Positions 28,083-35,418 are shown, numbered from the stretch's first letter. The stretch: DNA of 43,642 nucleotides from an uncultured Oribacterium sp. (GCA_946413525.1 CAMKKZ010000032.1:1-43642); one strand, 5' to 3'. Numbers and translations are program-made. The notes: generated by a model from the sequence alone, not told the origin.

Positions 28083-28096
28083 ATGTCTTTTTTACA

Positions 28097-28126
28097 TTGA
28101 CAAACAGGAAAATCTCTGCGTAAACT
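28097..28126 (+). promoter_or_regulatory. Probable promoter before the ATPase remnant
   Basis: A perfect -35 TTGACA (28097-28102) and TAAACT (28121-28126) are 18 bases apart. The downstream CAGGTGCGAAA resembles CAGGTGCGGAA after the promoter at 21796-21825. Confidence 0.55.
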
Positions 28127-28174
28127 GTGAATACAGGTGCGAAACAAAAAGATTTCGATTTCGGAAGTGACATT

Positions 28175-28300
28175 ATGAACTATATTGAAAGACCCGAATA
28201 TATGCAGAGGATATATGCAGCGGAATTATACAAATTGGCAATTTATCGAACGCTTGCATATAAGCCGTCATTGAATCAAAGTGGCAAAAACCATCTCTGA
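28175..28300 (+). pseudogene. N-terminal remnant of an AAA ATPase-type gene ending in a palindromic-repeat fragment
   Basis: ATG 28175 is preceded by GGAAG at good spacing and begins MNYIERPEYMQRIY, like the first residues of AAA_14/DUF4143-type ATPases (pattern IxRxEYLxxL before the Walker A). No Walker A follows. The last third (AATCAAAGTGGCAAAAACC, about 28273-28302) matches the hairpin part of the dispersed palindromic repeat, which supplies the stop codon. The gene seems to have been cut by repeat insertion or recombination. The assignment from 14 residues is tentative. Confidence 0.4.
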
Positions 28301-28344
28301 TGCGGGAGGGAAGGGCTGTGTGAAAGGGGGAGGTGAGGGCCTGG

Positions 28345-29904
28345 ATGGGTACAGGGGAAAAAGATTTATTGCTTTCCGGGAGTCCCAAGACGTACATTGC
28401 AATTGACCTTAAGAGCTTTTATGCTTCGGTCGAATGCCGGGAACGCGGGCTTGACCCTATGACGACGAACCTTGTCGTGGCGGACGCGTCACGGACGGAA
28501 AAGACGATCTGCCTGGCCGTCTCCCCTTCCCTGAAATCGTACGGGATACCGGGGCGTCCGAGGCTGTTTGAGGTCGTTCAGAAGGTCAAGGGAATCAACA
28601 GGGAGAGGAAATATGCCCTGAAAGGGAAGGATTTTTCAGGGGAGTCCTATGTGGATACGGAGCTACGTTCCAATCCTTCGCTTAAGCTGGGCTACATTAC
28701 CGCCGTGCCCAGGATGAAGCTTTATATGCAATACAGCACGCAAATATACAGGATCTACCTTCGTTATGTTTCGAAGGAAGACATCCATGTCTATTCCATT
28801 GATGAGGTCTTTATCGATGCGGGCGGCTATCTCGAAAATTACGGCATTACCGCCCATGAGCTTTGCATGAGGATGATCCGTGACGTCCTGAGGGAGACGG
28901 GCATTACCGCGACGGCGGGGATCGGGACCAATATGTACCTCGCCAAGATCGCGATGGATATCGTGGCAAAGCATGCGCCGGCAGACAGGGACGGCGTGCG
29001 GATTGCCGAGCTGGACGAGCTTTCTTACCGTGAACAGTTATGGAATCACCGGCCTCTGACGGATTTCTGGAGGGTCGGGAAGGGCTATGCAAGGAAGCTG
29101 GAGGCCAGGGGGCTTTATACCATGGGCGACATCGCGAGATGCTCCATCGGGAAGCCGACGGATTTTTATAATGAGGAGCTGCTCTATAAGGACTTTGGCG
29201 TGAACGCGCAGCTTCTCATTGATCATGCCTGGGGCTGGGAGCCATGCACGATCAGGGAGATCAGGTCGTATCAGCCGGAAAATGAGAGCATGGGTGCCGG
29301 GCAGGTCCTGAGCTGCCCCTATGACGCGGGGAAAGCGAGGATCGTCGTGCAGGAAATGGCCGACTCCTTGTCCCTCGAGCTTGTTTCCCATGGCGTGGCC
29401 GCGGATCAGATCGTCCTGACGATCGGTTACGATGTCGAAAACCTTATGGATCCTGAGCGGAAAAAGAAATACAGGGGGGAGATAACGACGGACTTTTACG
29501 GAAGGCAGGTGCCAAAGCACGCGCACGGGACGGAGAACATTGGTTATACCTCTTCGACAAGGGCGATTATCGATGGAACGATGAGGCTGTATGACCGCAT
29601 CATTAACCCCGGGCTCCTCATACGGCGGATTAGCATTTCCGCGAACCACATTATCCCTGAATCGGAAGTCGAAAAGAAAGCGGAGCCCGTCTTTGAACAG
29701 ATGAGCCTTTTCGTGGATTATAAGGCGGAGGAGGAAAGAAAGCAGAAGGAGAAGGGGGACCGGGAAAAGGAACGCAGGGTTCAGGAGGCGGTGCTCGGCC
29801 TCCGGGAAAAATTTGGAAAGAACAGCATTGTGAAGGGGCTTAACCTCCGGGAAGGCGGGACGGCCATGGAGCGCAATGGGCAGGTGGGGGGCCACAAGGC
29901 ATGA
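28345..29904 (+). CDS. Y-family (UmuC/DinB-like) translesion DNA polymerase
   Basis: The frame opens at GTG 28333, which overlaps the ribosome site, so ATG 28345 (519 residues) is preferred. Catalytic residues are seen as IAIDLKSFYASVE (Asp21) and SIDEVFID (Asp153, Glu154), with GIGTNMYLAKIAMDI in the palm and DFWRVGKGYARKLEARG as the helix-hairpin-helix. Near the C-terminus EQMSLF is a beta-clamp binding motif, followed by a charged Lys/Glu coiled tail. It copies past damaged bases with low fidelity. The insert around residues 75-110 (RERKYALKGKDFSGESYV) is typical of the UmuC-like Firmicutes group (compare UvrX), longer than E. coli DinB. No LexA box was recognised upstream. Confidence 0.92.
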   Translation: MGTGEKDLLLSGSPKTYIAIDLKSFYASVECRERGLDPMTTNLVVADASRTEKTICLAVSPSLKSYGIPGRPRLFEVVQKVKGINRERKYALKGKDFSGESYVDTELRSNPSLKLGYITAVPRMKLYMQYSTQIYRIYLRYVSKEDIHVYSIDEVFIDAGGYLENYGITAHELCMRMIRDVLRETGITATAGIGTNMYLAKIAMDIVAKHAPADRDGVRIAELDELSYREQLWNHRPLTDFWRVGKGYARKLEARGLYTMGDIARCSIGKPTDFYNEELLYKDFGVNAQLLIDHAWGWEPCTIREIRSYQPENESMGAGQVLSCPYDAGKARIVVQEMADSLSLELVSHGVAADQIVLTIGYDVENLMDPERKKKYRGEITTDFYGRQVPKHAHGTENIGYTSSTRAIIDGTMRLYDRIINPGLLIRRISISANHIIPESEVEKKAEPVFEQMSLFVDYKAEEERKQKEKGDREKERRVQEAVLGLREKFGKNSIVKGLNLREGGTAMERNGQVGGHKA

Positions 29905-29914
29905 AGAAAAATTG

Positions 29915-30076
29915 ATGCAATCGTATGCGCCGAATATAGAATCACAGAGAGTGCCGGAGAAGAACGGATTTATGCGAAAGGGTTTTCATAAGAATGCTGT
30001 GTACAAGAATGGGAAGAAGAATGGGAAGATTTACGACCTTTTGCTAAATTGTATTGAAAATAAAAGTCAATCGTGA
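29915..30076 (+). other. Possible small ORF of 53 codons in the gap after the polymerase
   Basis: A reading starts MQSYAPNIESQRVPEKNGF and is rich in Lys and Asn. It has no clear ribosome site and no recognised family. Apart from this ORF and the 40-bp repeat array that follows, the 308-base gap between polymerase and oxidoreductase holds nothing I can support. Confidence 0.2.
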
Positions 30077-30213
30077 CTTCGTGAGGCGCGGTAAGGCAGG
30101 CGAAAGCCAGTTTGGACTTCGTGAGGTGCGGTAAGGCAGGCGAAAATCAGTTTGGACTTCGTGAGGTGCGGTAAGGCAGGCGAAAATCAGTTTGGACTTC
30201 GTGAGGTGCGGTA
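30075..30213 (+). repeat. 40-bp tandem repeat that supplies the start region of the next gene
   Basis: Three full units start at 30075, 30115 and 30155 (GACTTCGTGAGGTGCGGTAA then GGCAGGCGAAAATCAGTTTG). A fourth, partial unit starts at 30195. In this last unit GGTAAGG has become GGTATGG, which makes the ATG at 30213, and its GAGG (30203-30206) serves as ribosome site. Confidence 0.9.
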
Positions 30214-30926
30214 TGGAAAGAACAGTGCTTTATGTGAATGCTTGTGTACGAAAAGATTCCAGGACTATGAAACTGGCGGAAAAATTGCTTTTGAAGTTGG
30301 GCAGGCCCTATGACGAGCCGGTATGCCCCGCAGGCGCTTCGCTATGTCAGAATTCAGAGTTGCAAAAACCCACTCTGATAGATGAGCCGGTATGCCCCAC
30401 GGGCGGTTCGCTATGTCAGAATTCAGAGTGGCAAAAACCCGCTCTGATAGAGGAAATCCGTCTGGAGGAGATTGTCTTCCCTGTCGTTAATGAGGAATAT
30501 CTCAATAAGCGTGACCGGCTTTGTTTCGAAGGAAGCTATCAGGACCCGATGTTTGACCTTGCAAGACAGTTTTCGGAAGCGGAGACCATTGTAATTGCAG
30601 CCCCATTCTGGGATCTTTCATTTCCGGCAATGTTAAAACAATATTTCGAGCAAATCAATGTCGTAGGAATCACATTCAAATATTCTGAAGACGGAATCCC
30701 AATAGGGCTTTGCAAGGCAGGCAGCCTCTTTTACGTGACCACAGCAGGAGGGTATTACGTTCCGGAGGAATACGGCTTCGGATATATCAAGGCATTGGCT
30801 CAGAATTACTATGGAATTCAGGATGTCCGGCAGATTGCGGCCTGCGGCCTTGATATCAAAGGGGCCGATGTTGACGCCATTATGAGAGCTGCGGAGGACA
30901 CCCTGTCAGGAATGGACCTGAGCTGA
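30213..30926 (+). CDS. NAD(P)H oxidoreductase, flavodoxin fold, with a 46-residue repeat-derived insertion
   Basis: The product has 237 residues from ATG 30213 (TTG 30192 is in frame but less likely). VLYVNACVRKDSRTMKLA is the FMN phosphate-binding start of the NAD(P)H dehydrogenase (quinone)/acyl carrier phosphodiesterase-like family. Further motifs are DPMFDLARQF, VIAAPFWDLSFPAMLKQYFEQ and TTAGG. It likely reduces quinones or similar compounds with an FMN cofactor in the cytoplasm. Residues 34-79 are two copies of a 23-residue unit (DEPVCP...SLCQNSE...LI) encoded by the dispersed palindromic repeat. Removing them restores RPY-EEIRLEEI, the continuous sequence expected for the family. The insert falls in the loop after the first helix, so the fold may tolerate it. 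Confidence 0.85.
   Translation: MERTVLYVNACVRKDSRTMKLAEKLLLKLGRPYDEPVCPAGASLCQNSELQKPTLIDEPVCPTGGSLCQNSEWQKPALIEEIRLEEIVFPVVNEEYLNKRDRLCFEGSYQDPMFDLARQFSEAETIVIAAPFWDLSFPAMLKQYFEQINVVGITFKYSEDGIPIGLCKAGSLFYVTTAGGYYVPEEYGFGYIKALAQNYYGIQDVRQIAACGLDIKGADVDAIMRAAEDTLSGMDLS
30312..30449 (+). repeat. Two in-frame 69-bp copies of the dispersed palindromic repeat inside the oxidoreductase gene
   Basis: Units cover 30312-30380 and 30381-30449. Each begins GA(C/T)GAGCCGGTATGCCCC and ends with the hairpin region TCAGAGT-x-GCAAAAACCC and CTCTGATA. The minus-strand copies at 22549-22684 are the same family but about 70 bases long. Here both are exactly 69, which keeps the frame. Confidence 0.9.
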
Positions 30927-30975
30927 CAAATTCCCGTGCTGATGCAGGTGGTATTACGAAATACAGGGGAATCAA

Positions 30976-32076
30976 ATGGAAAGTGGTGAAAGGAGAGGGA
31001 AAATCGGAAAAGATGGCAAAGAGAGGCAGGCAGAAATGGCGGAATTAGATGGCGAACAAAAAGAGGGCGAAGAAGCGGAGGAGCATAAATACCGGGATCG
31101 CGAGACTCAGATATACAATGGGCTACTGTTTGGGCTTGGACGGCATCGGGAATATTACGATTTTGAGCGGGGGTATAAACTGAATAGGAAGCCCCGGGAG
31201 ATTGACTGTGTCATCATCCGGAAAAAGAATGCCGGGCCCATGCCAAAAGGAAACGGGATAGAAAAGATTTTCAGGAGCCATAATATCGTGGAATTTAAGA
31301 ATGCGAGAGAGCCGCTGAACATCGACACGGTATGGAAGGTGATAAGCTATGCGGCGCAGTACAAAAGCGAGGGGAGATGGATGGACGAGATTCCAATCGA
31401 GGAGGTGACGATTACATTCCTGCGCCTCAGCAAGCCGCGGAAACTTCTGTCCTATCTTAAAGAGCATGGGTATGAGGTGAGGGTGGAGCGGACGGGGATT
31501 TATTATGTAAGCGGTTTGGTGGGAATTAGTATGCAAATCGTGGACGGGACGAAGCTCGAGGGAGACAAGTACTTGCCGCTGAGGGTGCAAAGGAAGAATG
31601 CGGACAATGGAGACATCTCCAAATTTCTTGAAATGATAGGAAGGCTGAAGGACGATGCTGACCGGGAAATGGCGGAGGGCATCCTTTCCGTCAGCATAGA
31701 GGAAAACAGGGAGTTATATGCCCGCTTGATGAAAGAGGGGGACAAAGCCATGAGAGAGAACATACTGAGGATATTGAACCTGGATGAACAATTCCATGAA
31801 CTGCAGGAGGGGATGAGAATAGCGCAGGACGAAAAGAGGAAGGCGCAAGACGAAAAGAGGAAGGCGCAAGACGAAAAGAGGAAGGCGCAGGAAGGAGAAC
31901 GTAAGGCGCAGGAATTGCTATCCGAGGAAAAACAGGAAAATACCAGAATGAAGGAAAATATGACCTTATGGATGCTTCGAAAAAACATACCGATAAATGA
32001 AATCTGCGAGGTCACGAAAATGGACAGGGAGAGAATAGCGGAAATTGCGAAGTCCATTGGCGTTTCATGTGTGTAA
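30976..32076 (+). CDS. PD-(D/E)XK-like protein with KAQDEKR coiled repeats and C-terminal HTH-like motif
   Basis: The protein has 366 residues. EIDCVII (Asp77) and NIVEFKNA (Glu106, Lys108) are spaced as in the PD-(D/E)XK nuclease fold. This group is common in Lachnospiraceae and resembles Rpn/YhgA-type transposase-like nucleases, whose members often end with a short helix-turn-helix-like segment; here LRKNIPINEICEVTKMDRER. Residues 283-310 are four copies of a 7-residue unit KAQDEKR (21-bp DNA repeats at 31822-31905) inside a longer coiled coil. The N-terminal 40 residues are Glu/Lys-rich. Catalysis is inferred from three residues only. AGGGG precedes the ATG. It stands alone, in the same direction as the oxidoreductase 49 bases upstream. 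Confidence 0.65.
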   Translation: MESGERRGKIGKDGKERQAEMAELDGEQKEGEEAEEHKYRDRETQIYNGLLFGLGRHREYYDFERGYKLNRKPREIDCVIIRKKNAGPMPKGNGIEKIFRSHNIVEFKNAREPLNIDTVWKVISYAAQYKSEGRWMDEIPIEEVTITFLRLSKPRKLLSYLKEHGYEVRVERTGIYYVSGLVGISMQIVDGTKLEGDKYLPLRVQRKNADNGDISKFLEMIGRLKDDADREMAEGILSVSIEENRELYARLMKEGDKAMRENILRILNLDEQFHELQEGMRIAQDEKRKAQDEKRKAQDEKRKAQEGERKAQELLSEEKQENTRMKENMTLWMLRKNIPINEICEVTKMDRERIAEIAKSIGVSCV

Positions 32077-32082
32077 TTTTTC

Positions 32083-32111
32083 TTGCAAATCGTCATCCTT
32101 TTCAGTATAAT
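32083..32111 (+). promoter_or_regulatory. Promoter of the pilin gene
   Basis: A perfect -10 TATAAT (32106-32111) is 17 bases after TTGCAA (32083-32088). Transcription from near 32118 gives a leader of about 335 bases before the pilin start. Confidence 0.7.
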
Positions 32112-32117
32112 GACAAT

Positions 32118-32451
32118 ATGATTCTATGTTCCCGGCGTAAGCTGAATTTGCAATGCGCTTAACGGGAATTCATCCAATTATGGATACTTCGGCATGGTTT
32201 TTGACGGCAGCAGGGAAGGTGCGTCAAAATCCGCCTGTAGCAGACCAACCCATCATCGCCGGGCGTCTGGCCTTGATTGCATTTACAGATCCAGACATTG
32301 CCCCTTAATGGGTTTACAGGGAACGGACCTGAATGTTTTTGATAAGACATTTGGAACGTTCATATTCCATATTTTGGAAGCAAGGAGGCGCCAATTTCCC
32401 TGTACAGGCACGTTTTACCGAAGCTCCAGGAAATAACAGGAGGTTTACAGA
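32118..32451 (+). promoter_or_regulatory. Long structured 5' leader of the pilin gene (candidate cis-acting RNA)
   Basis: Successive inverted repeats are present: TTCCCG/CGGGAA (32129-32134, 32163-32168) with an inner TAAGC/GCTTA stem; ATCCA/TGGAT (32172-32185); TTTTGACG/CGTCAAAA (32199-32206, 32222-32229); GTCTGG/CCAGAC (32265-32270, 32291-32296); and TGGAA/TTCCA near 32350-32380. No cyclic-di-GMP riboswitch core was recognised, although clostridial pilin genes often carry one. A 41-codon frame at 32180 has no ribosome site. Confidence 0.45.
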
Positions 32452-32835
32452 ATGATGGAAGAGATGAAAAAGAAAATGAGGACGGAAGAAGGCTTTACAT
32501 TGGCGGAACTGTTGATCGTTGTGGCTATCATAGCCGTGTTGGTTGCGATTGCCATCCCGGTTTTCTCAGCACAATTGGAAAAGTCAAAGGAATCCACAGA
32601 TATGGCGAATATCCGTGCAGCATATGCTACTTTGGTTGCACAGTACCTCGAGAATAATACCGCAAATAGCATTAATGTTCCTGCGAAGCAGAGCGTTGAG
32701 GGTTGGCAGAACACTGGTATAAATGTACTGGAAACAATGGTAAGTGGTACAGTTGTTCCTGTAACGGTAGACGCAAAAATAACGGGGAACTATACTGTTG
32801 CAATTGATGCGAATGGCAATATTACTGTTTCATAA
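32452..32835 (+). CDS. Type IV pilin-like protein (class III prepilin)
   Basis: The protein has 127 residues. AGGAGG at 32438-32443 with 8-base spacing fixes the ATG. A short positive leader (MMEEMKKKMRTEEG) is followed by FTLAELLIVVAIIAVLVAIA, the prepilin peptidase site after Gly and the N-methylated hydrophobic helix with Glu5. Then come AQLEKSKESTDMANIR and a short beta-rich C-terminal part with few Cys. It would be processed by PilD/ComC-type peptidase and assembled into a pilus or pseudopilus by machinery encoded elsewhere. No other pilus genes are in the window except a truncated sister gene facing it. Confidence 0.9.
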   Translation: MMEEMKKKMRTEEGFTLAELLIVVAIIAVLVAIAIPVFSAQLEKSKESTDMANIRAAYATLVAQYLENNTANSINVPAKQSVEGWQNTGINVLETMVSGTVVPVTVDAKITGNYTVAIDANGNITVS

Positions 32836-32844
32836 GAACCAAAT

Positions 32845-32971
32845 TTCGTCACCCCGTCCTCTCCGGGAAAGGGAGTAGGGTGACGAACAAAGGCCCTGTC
32901 CAATCATGCGTACAGGGCTTTTCCTTGGCATAAAGAAGAGCACCCTCGCATGCTTGAGAGTGCTCTTCTTT
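32845..32971 (+). terminator. Cluster of three hairpins between convergent pilin genes, last one bidirectional
   Basis: TTCGTCACCC/GGGTGACGAA (32845-32854, 32878-32887) is followed by GCCCTGT/ACAGGGC with TTTT (32893-32899, 32912-32918). The third is AAAGAAGAGCAC/GTGCTCTTCTTT (32932-32943, 32960-32971), which ends in T-rich sequence on both strands and can stop both converging transcripts. Confidence 0.75.
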
Positions 32972-33020
32972 TAGTTCTCAGGCCTTCCCATAGGCCAGAA
33001 TATTATTTCTGTGTTTATCT

Positions 33021-33356
33021 TCAAGCGAAAGTAATGGTCGGAGTTGCAGCACCGTTAGTAGCATCGATGGTGATGCCAACTGTATAGGTACCACCGGCTT
33101 TAGTGCTTGCAGGGATTTCTAATGATGCCTGAGCATCAGCACCACCGCCTTGATAAACGATCTCAGGCTGCTCGTCCTGCCATCCGGCTTGACCTTGCCT
33201 TGATTCAACATCAATCGTAAATGTAGCATCATGCTCGGTAAGATAATTGGTCACAACCTCTGCATAAGCAGAACGAACATTGGCAGCATCTGTAGATTCA
33301 CGGCTGCGCTCCAACTGCGTTGTGAAAACCGGGATGGCAATCGCGACCAACACAGC
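33021..33356 (-). pseudogene. Type IV pilin gene truncated at its 5' end
   Basis: The reading continues as AVLVAIAIPVF and then TTQLERSRESTDAANVRSAY, closely parallel to the pilin at 32452 (VLVAIAIPVF, AQLEKSKESTD). The leader, the GFTLAE cleavage site and the first half of the hydrophobic helix are missing. Similarity to the sister gene stops at about 33356, where unrelated DNA begins. Without the processing site it cannot be a working pilin. The C-terminal part (about 100 residues) is intact and differs from its sister, so it was a distinct pilin before it was cut. Confidence 0.8.
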
Positions 33357-33490
33357 CTTTGTGATGAAATCGGTCTACCAGTCTGTGAGTTTTTGATTTT
33401 GTTGCAATTAATCTATTCTCCATCAAATCTACAGCGAACTCAATCCACATCCATTTTGCGCAATATTGCGTTTTTGCCCTTTGCCAAAAC

Positions 33491-33515
33491 TGCGCATAAT
33501 GCCATTCTATGCGCA
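33491..33515 (-). terminator. Hairpin downstream of the minus-strand HTH gene
   Basis: TGCGCATA (33491-33498) pairs with TATGCGCA (33508-33515) around 9 bases. On the minus strand GTTTTGG follows, a weak T-run. It lies about 60 bases after the stop of the HTH gene. The rest of 33357-33572 shows no supported gene. Confidence 0.4.
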
Positions 33516-33572
33516 TTTTGCCAAAGTCTGCGCGAAAAGCCCCAAAGGTAGGAAAAGCCGTGTCACTTTGTC

Positions 33573-34244
33573 TTAATGGCTTTGCTTCGCCATTTCTTTG
33601 GCCTTCTTGATCAACTGGTAGACCCTGCGCTGGGACAGGTTTAGTTCCGCCATGATGTCCTCGATCTCGTATCCTGATTCGGACATCTCGAATGCCTTGG
33701 TGAGGCGCGGGTCGGCGGCGTTCCACTCAGCCCGGATTTCCTGATAGGTGATCCTGTTCAGGGCAGATTCAGAGGTGCTGTCATGGGCCGCGGGGGCGTG
33801 CCCCTTCTCCACCATTTCGTTCCAGGAAATCTCCTGACTTTCCCGATCCTCAGGCTTTCTGCCAAACGGACACTCCCGGCACTTATTCCGCTCGTCGCAG
33901 CGGATTGGTTTGCCGCGTTTGCCGATGACCATGCAGCGGCTCTTGCGGACGCCGTCACGGTGCTTTGCGCGGAGGTCGCCCAGGAGCAGGTCGTAGATTT
34001 TTGCGCTGGTTGGCGTCAAATGGACGCAGACCGGCTCCGAGCCGATGTGCCAAGTCTTGCACTCAGCATAAGTGATGTGGAGGGCTTCCAGATTTTCACA
34101 ATGCTCGACCTCGATGGGAGCCAGGTAAATAGGCTCCCCGGCGGCGGTCATACGGCGGATTGTCGTAATCTCCTCGTAGGTGTAGTTGTCAGGGTTCGCG
34201 GTGAAGTCGTAATTACTGAAATTGACTGCAGTTTTCTTAGCCAT
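33573..34244 (-). CDS. ICE-type regulator with C-terminal helix-turn-helix
   Basis: The product has 223 residues from the ATG at 34244; AAAGGAG with 8-base spacing on the minus strand favours it over the frame's earlier start at 34268. The middle part has RCDERNKCRECPFGRKPEDR, a possible Cys cluster. The C-terminal segment AFEMSESGYEIEDIMAELNL followed by SQRRVYQLIKKAKE is a helix-turn-helix like that of sigma-70 region 4 or small transposon regulators. Proteins of this layout are frequent in Lachnospiraceae conjugative elements, where they are called sigma factor-like or hypothetical. It probably controls element genes, but the target is unknown. Confidence 0.65.
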   Translation of the reverse strand: MAKKTAVNFSNYDFTANPDNYTYEEITTIRRMTAAGEPIYLAPIEVEHCENLEALHITYAECKTWHIGSEPVCVHLTPTSAKIYDLLLGDLRAKHRDGVRKSRCMVIGKRGKPIRCDERNKCRECPFGRKPEDRESQEISWNEMVEKGHAPAAHDSTSESALNRITYQEIRAEWNAADPRLTKAFEMSESGYEIEDIMAELNLSQRRVYQLIKKAKEMAKQSH

Positions 34245-34608
34245 CGTAGGGCTCCTTTCTGTTTGCACAGAACGGAGCGGACTCCAATGGCAATGTTAAG
34301 TTTCTTCATATCGGCCACTCCGTTCGTTATCGGTAGTGGCCAGCCGCGCAAGGACGCTGGCTTGTCTTTCTGGTATCACCCACGTCGGCCCTTACGCGCT
34401 TTGGCTCCGGAACCTCCGCACCTCGGTGGGTGATGGTGTGACTAAGGCTCTGTTCCCCAGCCCGTCGGCCGGGTAATTTTGCCGGACGGTTTTGTGCCAT
34501 GTCCTGGGCATGTATCTCTATCCTCCAATGGAGGTCAGAGGCCGGTTTTGACGAATATCCCTCCTATATACCTAAAGAGAAAAGAGAGCACTTTTGACGA
34601 AATATTTT
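34245..34608 (-). promoter_or_regulatory. Structured leader upstream of the HTH regulator, no clear gene
   Basis: This 364-base stretch is GC-rich and full of short inverted repeats. The clearest is ATCACCCAC (34375-34383) with GTGGGTGAT (34426-34434). A short minus-strand frame starting MKKLNIAIGV at about 34310 overlaps the regulator's ribosome site and start, so it could be a leader peptide. No known RNA family was recognised. Confidence 0.3.
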
Positions 34609-34801
34609 TTAAATTCTCAAATCAGCTTCGATTTCATACAATTCGCTGAAAACTTCCGAGTAGTAGCAGGGGGCATAAATCCTCCACGCTGGTCGCCCCA
34701 TACTTCGCGAAAACAGCATTGACGGTATCTGCACCGACCTGACCCTCGATATAGGCTGCTGTGTTTTCAATACTGATCTTCCATCTTTCTGTACTGACCA
34801 T
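34609..34801 (-). pseudogene. Small ICE-type protein gene with a one-base frameshift
   Basis: The ATG at 34801 follows AAAGGAG on the minus strand and gives MVSTERWKISIENTAAYIEG and then AVFAKYGATSVEDLCP. The frame then runs into LLLLGSFQRIV and a stop. In the next frame the sequence goes on sensibly as CYYSEVFSELYEIEADLRI to the TAA at 34609. One extra base in the CCCCCT run near 34675 explains this. The family is a small unnamed protein that I associate with conjugative elements. It is either a true frameshift or a sequencing error in a homopolymer. Confidence 0.55.
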
Positions 34802-35052
34802 TACTTTCTCCTTTCCCAGAAATCCGCCGTTCCGCTATGCTGTCACCTCCGATGCTTGTGCCTGTGTGTCGGATGCTAATTGGCGTTATTTGATACAATC
34901 ACATGTGGATATTCAACACAAAAAGTGGTTTAAAACCTTGTTTTTTACAAAGAAAAAGACACTTTTTTATTGCAGGTAAAAGACGCTGCGCGGGGCTTCC
35001 TCGCATTCCGAAAATAGGGATGGGAAAGAGGAGGATTCAGATTCTTTTAAAA

Positions 35053-35113
35053 TAACGATATTATCGTTAATCAGATAACATCGTTTTACGGATATTATCC
35101 GAATGTAGATAAT
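35053..35113 (+). promoter_or_regulatory. Promoter with two palindromic operators
   Basis: A 17-bp perfect palindrome TAACGATATTATCGTTA (35053-35069) and a 13-bp one CGGATATTATCCG (35089-35101) share the core GATATTATC and are 34 bases centre to centre. TTTACG (35085-35090) and GATAAT (35108-35113) could be -35 and -10 with 17-base spacing, which puts the second palindrome in the spacer, where a bound repressor would block transcription. The 35114-35169 leader then reaches the small gene at 35170. From 34802 to 35052 I see no other gene. Confidence 0.5.
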
Positions 35114-35169
35114 TTTCAATTTGACCCGACGGGTGTATCATATGTCTCTGAAAAAAAGGAGGCATAAAC

Positions 35170-35418
35170 ATGAAAGAAAGTTCGATTTTAGAAATCATGA
35201 AGGCCGAGATGCAAAAATTCAACGAGCCGGGGCAGCGAGCCGTCATGAGAAAATATGACCGCCTGTTTGACGGCATCTCAGAACTGCTGGATGATTTGAT
35301 GAAAGAGCAGTTTATCCTTGCTTATCGAATCGGCTACCGGCACGGCAAAGGGGAGATGAAGGACCGCCTCGAATCACTGTCATACAGGAAAAACAAGGCG
35401 GCCCAAAAAAACCTTTGA
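35170..35418 (+). CDS. Small protein of 82 residues, family not recognised
   Basis: A strong AAGGAGG ribosome site precedes the ATG. The product is helical and charged (MKESSILEIMKAEMQKF, then DRLFDGISELLDDLMKEQF), with a basic Tyr/Arg/Lys C-terminus (AYRIGYRHGKGEMKD). It has no membrane segment or Cys. Its place behind a repressor-type promoter and next to ICE genes suggests an element-encoded accessory protein. Proteins like this are common in clostridial elements, but I cannot name a function. Confidence 0.65.
   Translation: MKESSILEIMKAEMQKFNEPGQRAVMRKYDRLFDGISELLDDLMKEQFILAYRIGYRHGKGEMKDRLESLSYRKNKAAQKNL

Noticed and set aside
32180..32308. Small ORF (about 41 codons) in the pilin leader
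   Set aside because: It has no ribosome site, and the region's inverted repeats are a better explanation of its structure.
33298..33726. Minus-strand open frame of 142 codons across the pilin junction
   Set aside because: It overlaps two better supported minus-strand readings in another frame, and its ends have shadow-like composition.
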